Of a DNA stretch of 15,863 nt, positions 1-8,938 are shown piece after piece. Both the position numbers and the translations under genes were made by a program. The stretch is from Irineochytrium annulatum. Lineage: Eukaryota > Chytridiomycota > Chytridiomycetes > Chytridiales > Chytridiaceae. The stretch spans positions 1 through 15,863 of the forward strand of contig JADGJL010000671.1 of the NCBI GenBank assembly GCA_027600665.1, read 5' to 3'. The notes below the pieces were generated by a model. It was not told where the DNA came from. It did not search any database and saw only the letters and a list, made by a program, of their open reading frames with translations. The number at the start of each line of letters is the position of its first letter. The first letter of the stretch is position 1.

Positions 1-921
1 CCCATCACATCTACGACCGCAACAACTCCCATCGAAACCGTCAGCACCAGCACCATGGTCATTACGCGATCCGTCACCATCCCGGGGCAATCCACCTCTG
101 ACGCCCCAGTATCCACATCCCCCAAAATCTTCACCACGGCCCTCACCACAACGGGCACTTCGGGGAACAGCACGGCAGATTACGCGTCCTCGAACTCCAG
201 CAGCGCGGGCGTGACGCGCATCCTGGCCATCGTGGGCGGGATCACTGCTTTGTTCGTCCTGATGGGGTGTGGAACGTACTTTTACACGCGCGTTCGGAGG
301 GACAGAAGGAACGGGTCCGAGACCGTCTTCATCAAGCCGTCTTCCTCTACGTTGGCGAGAAGAGAGGTGAGAATTCCCTACTTCTATATTTTACTTTGAA
401 GCATGTACATATCGCTTTCCTGTAAATCACTTGAAACTGACCATTTTTTTTTTTTTTAAAATTATTATTATTGGTGTTTTTCCTATCAGATGGCATCACA
501 CCGCCAGTCGATGCAATCCTCAACCAACCCGCTCGTCCCGTCGGACTCCTCCTCGACGAATCGCATGTCCTACCACGACGCCGGCGGCAGCTCCGTCGCA
601 GGCGCAGGTAGCTACCCGCACCACTACAACTACGACTACAGCCAGGACTATCAGCAGCCCGCTCATTTCCAGCAGCAGGGTGGCTATGGAACGGCCGGGT
701 ACGATGCCGCACAAGGGTACGAGTATGGGTACCAGCAGGGTCACGAGGGGGCGCAGTATAATCATCTGGCGCAGGGGCAGGGGCCGCACGAGCAATTGCA
801 CGAGGGGCCGCACGAAGGGGCGGCGTATGACGCGCATCACGCGCAGGAGCAGTACGGGCAAGAGGGGCAAGAGGTTCATAGAGTTGAGGGGCCGGGCCCG
901 CACGGATATTACAACTACTAG
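1..921 (+). CDS. Single-pass membrane protein with Ser/Thr-rich ectodomain and Tyr/Gln/Gly/His-rich cytoplasmic tail (5' partial)
   Basis: I do not recognise the family. The reading frame is already open at base 1, so the gene starts upstream. Exons are <1-366 and 490-921, joined in phase 0 across a 123-nt intron (GTGAGA donor, TATCAG acceptor, internal T run). The first exon encodes a Ser/Thr/Pro-rich stretch likely to be O-glycosylated and extracellular. One hydrophobic helix follows (ILAIVGGITALFVLMG), then a basic stop-transfer segment (RVRRDRR). Exon 2 encodes a low-complexity tail rich in Tyr, Gln, Gly and His, with GYG/YEYGY motifs and short HEGPHE repeats, ending in TAG. This layout resembles fungal wall-stress sensors of the Mid2/WSC type, but that is architecture only and no diagnostic domain is visible. 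The predicted orientation is N-terminus outside. An internal ATG at 55 lies in frame, but the upstream codons have the same composition, so it is probably not the start. Confidence 0.75.
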
Positions 922-1111
922 ACACATTTTGGGTTTTTCTGTTAATGGAAAGTGCTGTTTACCGATGCTATTGTATCTCTACCATATATCGAATATATCT
1001 TACTGGTGCTGTCATACGTGATTTGGCGCAATTATGCGTCTGACCAACACTCTAGGCTTGTGCGTAGCACGTGCATGTGCTTGTTACTGCGCTTGGGCGA
1101 CCCCTGGCGAT

Positions 1112-1139
1112 AAAAAAAAAAAAAAAAAGCAAAAAAAAA
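1112..1139. repeat. Poly(A) tract in the spacer between convergent genes
   Basis: Seventeen A residues (1112-1128) and nine more (1131-1139) are separated by GC. The tract lies between the stop codons of the two convergent genes. It is a simple repeat and may aid 3'-end formation, but no function is shown. Confidence 0.9.
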
Positions 1140-1162
1140 TGAAAAGGATGATTTACAGCAAG

Positions 1163-1181
1163 TTTATTAATTAAGAATAAA
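1163..1181. terminator. Back-to-back poly(A) signals for convergent genes
   Basis: TTTATT at 1163-1168 reads AATAAA on the minus strand, about 90 nt past the stop of the giant minus-strand gene. AATAAA at 1176-1181 on the plus strand lies about 255 nt past the stop of the plus-strand membrane protein. The two hexamers lie 7 nt apart, so one short element could serve 3'-end formation for both genes. Cleavage sites are not visible from sequence. Confidence 0.45.
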
Positions 1182-1256
1182 CTACGTAGATATAAGCTTG
1201 AATATTCAATTCAACGTAAAAGAAGGATACAGGCAAAGCCGTCGCACATATCAGGT

Positions 1257-2292
1257 TCACTTGAATGCCTTCATTAGACCCGCAAACTTGCCCTCCTCCC
1301 TCTTGGGTATAAATCCTGTAACGTGTACCACCCCTTGCTTTGATTTTCCAACGTTTGCTGTTTGCGAAGAACACCGTCAAACAATCATCGATGGGACTAA
1401 CATGACGAGTGGACTCACATTTTATAATAGCAAGTGCGGCGTCGACAGGGTCATTTTCGACCGGTAAATCCACTTTGAGCAACGTGCGTAAGAGCTCATC
1501 CCACATTCTTCGTCATAAAAAAATATTGCCTCACCTGGGTTGAGACAGAACGAGTTTCTAACCAGCACCTGGCACATCCTGGGTCCGAATTCGTTCGAGA
1601 TGACAACGACGTTCCCAATCTTGTCCCACTTCAGACCTTGCAACGAGTTTGCGACGCTGAACTCGTTGAATTGAACAGCTGGCAGAAAATATTTGGGTTA
1701 ACATTCCTGTTCACATCCATGGTAAGCAATTCACTTTTTATGTCGCAGGTCTTATCGAGCGCGTCCCACACAGGCTTCATGTGCTCCTCGATAAGCTTCG
1801 TTGCCTTCTTGCCTTCGAATTTGTCGACTAAGACGAGAACGCTGCGGCCGACGTTGGCGTCAATTTTTACTGTGTTTTTCTTCGCATTAAACCATTTGAA
1901 AGGAGACTCATACAAACAATCTTTGTCCGAATGAACACGTACCACTGCCGTAGACCATCCGCATAAGCGTGTCGACAAACCCGGTCGCCTTGACGGAGGA
2001 CTCGAACTGGAACTTGAGCTTTTTTAACTTCGAGCCGCCCTGGCCTTTCTTCCGAGAAACGCAAGCATGAACCGTCACCTCGTCGCCGTCGTGCGACGCC
2101 TTAAGGACCCGGCGGAGCTCGACGGGGAAGAAATGCTTGACGGGCTTGTCTACAGGAAGTAAGAATTTCGTAAGTTTCCCGGGTGAAGGGAAGGAAAACG
2201 CCGGAGAGCCCACTTTTCTCGTTGCAGTGGAGTTCGTAGTTCTCGATGTTAAGGTCACACTTGATGCCCTTCAAAACGACCTTGGCCGAAAG
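1257..2292 (-). other. Degenerate sphingosine-kinase-like region (PH-like module plus truncated DAGK-catalytic lobe)
   Basis: This is the last six exons of the giant gene, residues about 1469-1707. The first part is beta-rich and ends in FESSVKATGFVDTLMRMVYG, matching the layout of the PH-like segment before the catalytic lobe of fungal sphingosine kinases. Next come a Rossmann-like strand and helix (VLVLVDKFEGKKATKLIEEH) and a further strand (WDKIGNVVVISNEFG). In active members the first loop reads like NPxGGKG and the second carries GGDG; here they read DKFEGKK and SNEFG, so nucleotide-binding and catalytic residues appear lost. The frame ends about 75 residues later, without the second, substrate-binding lobe. 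I infer a pseudokinase or binding module. Exon 6/7 joining is ambiguous: donor GTGAGG (1534) to acceptor AAAG (1473) was chosen for its donor and phase. Donor GTGCCA with an acceptor just 5' of the segment WDELLRTLL is also phase-compatible. Confidence 0.5.
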
Positions 2293-5200
2293 CTGACGAG
2301 GAGGTCGTTATTGAGCAAATAAATATTCAATTGTCTAGAAAGAGCACATACCACGTCCTCCTGTGCCGCAGGTGTGGTCGTTTCCGCCTTAGGCTTAACC
2401 TCTGCCTTGACCTCGGGCTTGGTCTCCACCTTTGACTTCGGCGGCTCGGGCTTTACCTCGTCCTTTAATTGGACCTTTGGCTCAGCCTTCGCCTCGACCT
2501 CCTTATCCTTCTTCTTCCACATATTCCCGATGCCCATATTCTTCTTCTTTCCCCCGGCAATCGACTCCGTGTCCGCCAGGGACTCGGTTGACTTGTTAAC
2601 GAACGACGACCCGCCCAGCTTCGACTTCTCGGTCGCGACAGCGGTCGCGTGCTCGGGTGCCGCCGCGGGCTTTGCCGCCGCCGCTTCCGATGGCTTCACC
2701 GCGACCTCCTCGAAGGACGCCTTCACAGCCACCCGCATCTTCTCCTTCTCCGCCGGCGTCGCGAACTCCTGCGGCGCCGGTGGCGCAGCCGGGGCTGGCG
2801 CGGCAGACGCTTCCTTGATCAGCGACGGCTCGATGATGGGAGCGGAAGCGGCCGGCGCGGGCTGCTCGCTTGCGACGTCCATGGCGCGCATGTCCATCGC
2901 GTTCATAAACATCGCGACGCGGGGTTTCGGGCGCGAGGCTGCGAGCACGGTCAGCTCCTCGGTCCTCTCGACGGGTGCTGGCGCGTGGACCGGCGCTGGG
3001 GCTGGCGCGGAAACGGGCGCGGAAGAAAAGGGGCCGGGGGCAGGCGCGACAACAGACGCAGGGGCCGTCGCAGGAGTCATCGTCGGCACGGGCTTTGCCT
3101 CCTCGGTGAGCTTGCTCGCCCTCGCTGGAGCCGGGCGACGGAACGACCTATTCTCCTCCGAGAGCGTTGACGAGCCGAGCGCGTCATTCGAGCTGATAAA
3201 GGCGTTGCGGCTGGAGGCGGCATCCGTCGACCGGCTCGGATTAGTTGCGGAATCGCGCGCGATGACCGGCATCGGCACGTCGGCTTCGGACATCGCGAGG
3301 CTCTCCGACGATTGCGGCTTCGTCGACCCGGAGATGCTGCCGGACTTGGGCGAGAAGAGGGCGGATTTCGCTGCCTTGAGGCTGTCGATGGAGACATTGA
3401 ACCCGGGCCTCGGTCCCGTCCGGATCTTGGGCCGGAAGATGCCCTCGGTCGATGATGGGGCCTCGCCGAACTCGGTCGAGTCCGCCGGCCTTGTCGCCAG
3501 CGAGCCGGCGTCGGTGGGCTTGGAGGAGAGCGCGGCAGCAGAACCCACGGCGTCATTATCGTTCAGCGAGGAGCTGTACGACTCCGCCGCTTTGACTGAG
3601 GCGGCGAGGCTGGCCTCGCGTCTTTCCGTGGCGACAAGCGCAGGCTCGCGTAGTTCTGAGGCAGCTGACGGGCGCCTTGATGGCACAGCTGACTCGACTT
3701 TCGGTTCGGTAGAGGCAGCGGCAGGTACAGGCACCGGTTTTAGGTTGAGCGATGAGGCGGAGGCAGCCGATGATATGGCGGGAGCGGCGACAGCCGTAGC
3801 GGCGGGTTTAGGCTGTGTAGCAGCGGGTTCCACGCATTTACCGCCGACCGAGGTTGACGAGACAGAAGGAGCCAGCGAGGCCCTCGAGAGGTCAACTGCG
3901 GGCGTGGTCGCCGCCGATCTCGGGGGTGATTTAGCCCAGATGTTGGCGGCGTCGAAATCCAACACGGTCGGTACTGGCACGGGCGGCGATGCAGACACGG
4001 GGGGCACGCTTGGCGGGGTAACTTCCTCCTTCTTCTTCAGCACAACTGGCTGGAGTAGGTCGCCTTCCTCTTCAAAATCCGGCTCGATCGCCACCACGGG
4101 CACGGCGACCTCAACAGGCTTCGACATCTCCTCTTCCTTCTCCTCTTCCTCCGCCTCCTCCTTAAGGATCACCGACTTCGTATCAAAGTCATCGTGATCG
4201 CCGAGCATATCCTTTGAACCCGACCTCGACTTGCTTCCAAGCTTGATAGACTTTAAGCTGCCGGAGCCCTTGAGCTTCAGCGACTTCAAGCTGAACGAAG
4301 ACTTAGACTTTGTCGGCGAAGACTCGGAATCAGCAGGCGACATGGGCGACTTGGGCTCGGAAATGTCGGGCGAGACCGTGACCTTCTCTGTCGAGCCGCT
4401 CAGGTCCCGCTTGTGGTGGTGGATCTTCAAGCTCGCGGCTGACTTAGCGACGGCGTCCTTAATCGATTTTATGCCGGCCTTCGACTTCTTGGCCATCGAC
4501 GAGACTGACCCATCCATGCTCTGCTCATCGTCGTTCCTCAAGGACGCCATGCTCGCGCGGCTGACCCTGCTTGCCTTGCTCGAGATACTGAACCTCTTGC
4601 GGTGCGACGCGTCCTCGCGCTCCTCCGGGTCGACCGAATGCATGGATGCGCCATCGCTGTCGAGCCCTCCCGCGTCGGACTGCGCCGAAAGCGACTGAGA
4701 TGACGAATCGGCGCCGCTCCTCGCGTGGTGGTGATGGAACATCTTCGACAGCGGCGACGCGAGCTTGGCCTTCATCTTGCCAAATTTGGACTTCTTCTCG
4801 GCCATTGACGCCGTATCGGAGTCGAGACTCTGCTCGGATGCGCCCATTCCAGCTTGGGCTAGCTCGCGGTGCGAGCCACTCGGGGAGTTGGGCACGACCA
4901 CGGCGAGCGAGTGAATGGACACGGCCGTATGCTCGACGTTCCCACGGTTGTCGTCCAGCGTTGCGTTAGAGCGCGTCAAGACGCCGCTGACTTTGTCGAT
5001 GAAGGCAGGGTCTGCGCCAGCGTTCTCGAGCCTCTCGCGGTCCTCGCGGTCCTTTTGGATCCCCATACCGAATGACGAGATCGGGGTGGTGGTAGGCTTC
5101 GCGTCCGGGGTTGTCGCGCCCCATGGTAGGGATTCGAGTGAGATGGCAACCGGCTCGGGCTCGACGGCCTGTCCCTTAATAACGACGAAGTCCCGGTCGG

Positions 5201-6810
5201 GCTGCCGCGCAGGCGCATGAATGAGCTCTGGCTCCCTGCCCATCGCCGCATACATGGCCTTCCGCTCCTGCTCGAGCCAGGCGGCCTCCTCTTCCGGGTC
5301 GACAAATGACGCCTGGGATCGACGAATACTGCCAGAATCCGAGAGCCTGCCGGACGCTTTGTCGTCTAAGGACGTCGAGTTCGTCGCCAGCAGACCTGTC
5401 GCGTCGATGGCGCCTTCTGACCTCCCCTTCCCGATGGATGCCATGGACGACCTCGCCGAAGTCATATTTTGATTCTCGGCCTTAGGCGCGTTCGACTTTG
5501 CAGACAACGCGCTGGAGGTCGAACCCCTTTCCAACGACGCGTTAATGGCGGGCGCGAGGGCGGGATTCGACATGGCGACCGGGGACACCGTGATTTTGAT
5601 AGACTCTGCGCTCCCCTCCACAAGCGTGGAGTCCACCTTCGCTGCAACCGTGTCCATGGACTCTGCTGCCGCGACGCTGTTCCTTCCAAACAGGCTTGAC
5701 CGGAACGTAATCTGCTCCGACCTCTCAGACACCGATTGCCTCCTAATCTCCATCATGGCCTCGGCCACTTTCGTCGGTGGCGCGCCCGGCCCACCCCTTC
5801 TGTCCCCAGGCCTGATTTTGTCCGGCAACCTCTGGGATGCTCCAGCCGCACCGGCGGCCGCTGCCGCCTCCCTCGTCTCCCTCAGCCTCGTCTCGAGAGC
5901 CCCTCGGCCCCTGAAACTCAGTCCGTGCTTTCTCTGCCTCGGCCTCTTCCTCCAGTCCACAACGCGCGCATACCGCAGCGTGCACGCCCTCCCCTCCTCG
6001 TCCCACTTCCTCGCGAGCTCCGCACACGCCATCGCCGTGGTGCCGGCCTGCGCCGCGGACACGGCCGCGAGCGCGTTCCGGTGGGACCCGTGACGGGTCG
6101 TTGGCGCGAAGTCCGGCGGGAGGGCCTTATGCCGGGACGGGTGGTAAACGGGGAAGTCAGCTGGGTTCCGGAGGCGGGCCTTCGGCAAGGGGCGGAGTGG
6201 TATCTTGTAGGCGCCGCTGATGATGTCGACGCCTTCGTCGGTAAGCACCACCATGCGGCCTTCGTCCTCTAGCGCTGCCGTGGGTCGCTTGTAGTGGAAG
6301 GACATGTCAACCTGGCCGACGCCATCAGATACATGTATAAGATAACGTAAACAAATAAGTTTGCACCTCTGGTTGGCTGGTATCAATACCGAAGATGGTC
6401 GGCGGGTGGTCGAACATGTGGGCGGGCGGCGCCTTCGCGAGGTAGGAGTCCTGTTTCCTCAACGGCTTGCTGGCGTCATCTGCCGCGCCTACGCCAGCGG
6501 ATTTCTGCCGCCTCCGCCCTGACGGCCCTTCCTCGCGAAGGAGGAGCTCCTGAATAGGGTCGTTGTAAATGGCACGGGGGATGAACTGCTGGTCCAAGTC
6601 CGTCGTGCGACCCTTGGGGACATATGACGCGTCAGAACAGCGACGTGCCGACAGCCAGCTCACCCTCTGCACTATTGCCATGGCCACTTCCGGGGCCTTC
6701 GGTGACGGAGCATCAATGGTGACCCCTCGCCTCGTTTTCGTCGCGGCCGCCAGCGGCTGGGTGGGCGTGTTCGCCCGCGAATGCCTCCATCCTCCGACGA
6801 CAGACGACAT
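1257..6810 (-). CDS. Giant disordered protein with C-terminal degenerate sphingosine-kinase-like domain (about 1,707 aa)
   Basis: Eight exons (6810-6367, 6311-2352, 2292-2214, 2149-1943, 1869-1735, 1678-1535, 1472-1419, 1357-1257) join with consistent phases. The seven introns are 55-73 nt. The start is ATG at 6810, the first Met of the open frame; stop TGA at 1259-1257; possible AATAAA on the minus strand at 1163-1168. Residues 1-250 are a basic segment with scattered Trp (RTTDLDQQFIPRAIYNDP; WRKRPRQRKHG) that I do not recognise. Residues 250-1465 are Ser/Ala/Pro/Lys-rich and probably disordered. They include two related basic blocks ending in His runs (near 4413-4421 and 4725-4736), an acidic Glu run and a Lys/Glu/Pro-rich stretch just before the kinase-like part. 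Residues 1469-1707 form the lipid-kinase-like region. Two genes annotated as one cannot be excluded, but the single 3,960-nt exon and the phase-0 GTATGT intron after it favour one. The weakest junctions are the GTGGGC donor at 2213 and the exon 6/7 join. Confidence 0.7.
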
Positions 6811-7035
6811 GACTGGATATAGAGCCTCGGTTGAAGCTCGGATGGACGCGTGATGGGATGAACGCGCTGCGCGGGCTGCCGACGGTCGACGACGGGCTCC
6901 GGACTCTCGTTCGCGCCAAATACGGCCTTGATCGCGACTCTGATTGGGGTATCACACTCAACCTTACGCGTATATGTATCTATTATTGGGATTGATGCAG
7001 CAAGTGAAAGCCTTGAATACACAGATAATCTAGTC
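6811..7035. other. Spacer upstream of the giant gene
   Basis: No convincing exon is present. The minus-strand frame here (SVIPQSESRSRPYLARTR and onwards) overlaps exon 1 of the giant gene out of frame and lacks a coding look. The stretch should hold the promoter and 5' leader of the giant gene and the 3' end of the small gene at 7036-7447. No TATA box or other consensus element could be assigned. Confidence 0.4.
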
Positions 7036-7447
7036 TTAATGATCGTCGTCCAGCTCCTGCATAACCATCCAGTTCGGCAAAGCCCTCATGGCCAGCGGGA
7101 TAGCAAACACGGTAAAATGGCTCTCGCTCTGGGTGGCCTGGATGTTCAAGTAAGGAAAAGAACGCATTCTAATGATTTCAAGACTAAATGGTAGTTACCA
7201 GTGGCGACGACGAAGCGTTGGCAGCCGCGGAGGCTGCCGGCAAGGAGGAAAAGGACTGTTGCGAGAAGTGGGGAAGCGAAGCCGAAGGTGATGCATTGGA
7301 GAACGATGGTAACGGCGTTGAACCGGCCGAACTCCAGGCGGCGGCTGACTGAGGCCAACTCGCGGGTCGATGATGCCGGGGCATAAACGCGCCGGCATCC
7401 GCATGCCGCGATCGCATGCCCTTCCATATCGCCGACCGAATGCTCAT
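7036..7447 (-). CDS. Uncertain small gene; one reading resembles cytochrome c oxidase subunit VIIc (yeast Cox8)
   Basis: Three pieces look coding. (a) From ATG 7447: MSIRSAIWKGMRSRHADAG, a basic, presequence-like N-terminus. (b) After a 44-nt GTTTAT...CAG intron (7388-7345): RRLEFGRFNAVTIVL, then a hydrophobic helix with FGFASPLLAT. (c) 7137-7036 after an AG acceptor: ATQSESHFTVFAIPLAMRAL, ending ELDDDH and TAA. Joined, (a) and (b) follow the COX7C pattern: basic presequence, R-S-H followed by acidic/Gly residues, a short (L)xF motif, Arg/Trp-Phe, then a helix with FGxxFAxP. That would be a small inner-membrane subunit of complex IV. However, (b) ends with one unpaired base while (c) needs phase 0, so the last join fails by one nucleotide. 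Alternatively the first frame runs straight through (MSIR...NASSSPL) and joins (c) in phase 0, giving a Ser/Ala-rich protein of about 116 aa. Transcript data are needed to choose. Confidence 0.35.
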
Positions 7448-7673
7448 GGTGGGAATTTGACGTCTCGCTTCTGCTTTCACACTCAAACAAGCCGAGTGTG
7501 GTACTGAACAACTTAACACGCTAGCGTCGTGACGATAATAAGCTTCTAATTAACGGATACCTATTCGTCTCTGTCCATGTAGGCATGAGGCAGGATGAAA
7601 ATCCCCAGCATGAAAATCATACGACAGTAGGGGGTACGCGACAAATCTCACCCTCTTCCCCAAAGGACCACCG
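7448..7673. promoter_or_regulatory. Short shared spacer between divergent genes
   Basis: The small minus-strand gene (ATG at 7447) and the plus-strand receptor-like locus (ATG at 7674) diverge from this 226-bp stretch, so any promoters must overlap or lie side by side. It is moderately AT-rich around 7520-7560. No TATA box, operator-like repeat or other consensus element could be identified, and the assignment rests only on position. Confidence 0.35.
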
Positions 7674-8886
7674 ATGAGGTCCCTCGTCGTTATCGCCGGC
7701 TTTCTCCTCCTCCCATGGCAGACCATGGCCGGCTCGGCGGTCGCGTCGTCGTCCACCGTGACCCTTGCAACCGCGACGTTGACTCCAAGGCCCTTGGCGA
7801 TCGGCATTGGGATCCCAACGATCCTTGATGAGCTGTGAGTTGTCGTGCGTGATGAAGCGGCTTTTGAGCAACGGTTAGGAAAATGCCGGCCACGTTGGAG
7901 TTTTACCGCGGCATGGTGGCGCAGGACGCGTCTCTACATCAAGCTGTGAGGGACCTTAGCGGACGCCCCGTCCTCGCACAGCGGAATAAGCTTAACTTTG
8001 AAAAGCTGTTCGTACTTTCCGCTTCAGACACCTGACTGGACCACCTTCATTCACGCAATCAAACAGTCCCAGTCCACGATCATAGTGTAAGCATCTTAAG
8101 TCATCCACATAGCCAGATATGCTATTAACATTTTTGATAGGTTTTGCTGGCCAAGCTGACGACTTCACTAATCTTATAATCCAGGGGGCGCCCCACGGCA
8201 TTTTTGATGAAGGACAATGCTGGATAACAACGGACTCAGGTTTGTACTGACACCCGCTAACCCGCTAACGCATCTATACAGTGTACTCGGAAGCCCCTCT
8301 GCAATCGTACTTGACCCCTAATCTCGTCAAATACTCTCATGGAGGTATGGCGTTCGGCAGTGAGTTAGGAGAAGGTCTAACACATGCACCTCGTGCTCAA
8401 CTTCTTCCCAATCGAGGGTCAGGGACCCCAGTAGGACAAATTCCTGTCACAATGGGCTGCTGTCAATTCGACGTTGCATAGAACTCCTCCAGGCCTTACA
8501 GCATGTTCTTCCTGAATTGCCTCGAGTTGTTTGTTCACGGGTTCGATAAAATTCTAAAGGCGCACCCAGAGGCTGTTCCGATGCGTAACCAGCCATGGAA
8601 TGTGTCGTCATACATCAGCATTCTGCAATCGTTCTCGTTCCCAAATATGCCATCGGAGACCGGACCCGTTATCCTTGGTAAGAATTCATCACCCACATGC
8701 CTTCTGTAACATAGAAACTCATGTATCTATGATTGCAGATTCTCCCGGCGACCGGCTTGGAGCTTACAGCCTATCGTTTCCAATGCTACGCTGGGGAGCT
8801 GGCAAGCGTTTGGCAGTTACGATACCGTCAATAAGTACGTTCAGAGTGGACCGATGGTCTACAGCGGCAACACTCGGACAACACCG
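7674..8886 (+). other. Signal peptide and Venus-flytrap (ANF-receptor-like) C-lobe remnants
   Basis: The ATG at 7674 opens a short exon too small to stand out as a long ORF: MRSLVVIAGFLLLPWQTMAG is a clear signal peptide, and the exon ends at a GTGAGT donor (7835). Later exons give FYRGMVAQ, TPDWTTFIHAIKQSQSTII, FAGQADDFTNLIIQGAP, GQCWITTDS, VYSEAPLQSYLTPNLVKYSH, DKFLSQWAAVNST, YSMFFLNCLELFVHGFDKIL, GDRLGAYSL and SWQAFGSYDTVNK. These occur in the order expected for the C-terminal half of an ANF-receptor domain (strand-helix core, WITTDS loop, GDRxGxY strand, final WxxxGxYD). The N-lobe, normally more than 100 residues, is absent between the signal-peptide exon and FYRG. Confidence 0.6.
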
Positions 8887-8938
8887 GAGCATTTCGCAGA
8901 TCGGCTCACAACAAACTAACCACCGCACCTTTTCATAG

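Noticed and set aside
1507..1533. A 27-nt intron joining the two kinase-like readings
   Set aside because: It is too short for a spliceosomal intron and gives the wrong phase; a 62-nt intron with the same GTGAGG donor fits.
2374..4197. A 607-codon open frame on the plus strand, antisense to the giant gene
   Set aside because: It mirrors a Ser/Ala/Pro-rich, GC-biased exon whose antisense codons rarely form stops; its Ser/Ala/Gly-rich product has no features of its own and no matching introns or signals.
7550..7871. Minus-strand ORFs opposite the signal-peptide exon
   Set aside because: The plus-strand reading has a clear signal peptide, a GTGAGT donor and continuation into Venus-flytrap sequence; the minus readings have no recognisable content.
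8085..8112. A 28-nt intron that would avoid the frameshift between exons 3 and 4 of the receptor-like locus
   Set aside because: It is too short and inserts unrelated residues before FAGQADD, while the 54-nt GTAAGC...TAG intron has a good branch region.
8432..8434. TAG read as an amino acid (genetic-code change)
   Set aside because: TAG ends the plus-strand gene at 919-921 and the SNF2 gene at 11863-11865, so it is an ordinary stop here.
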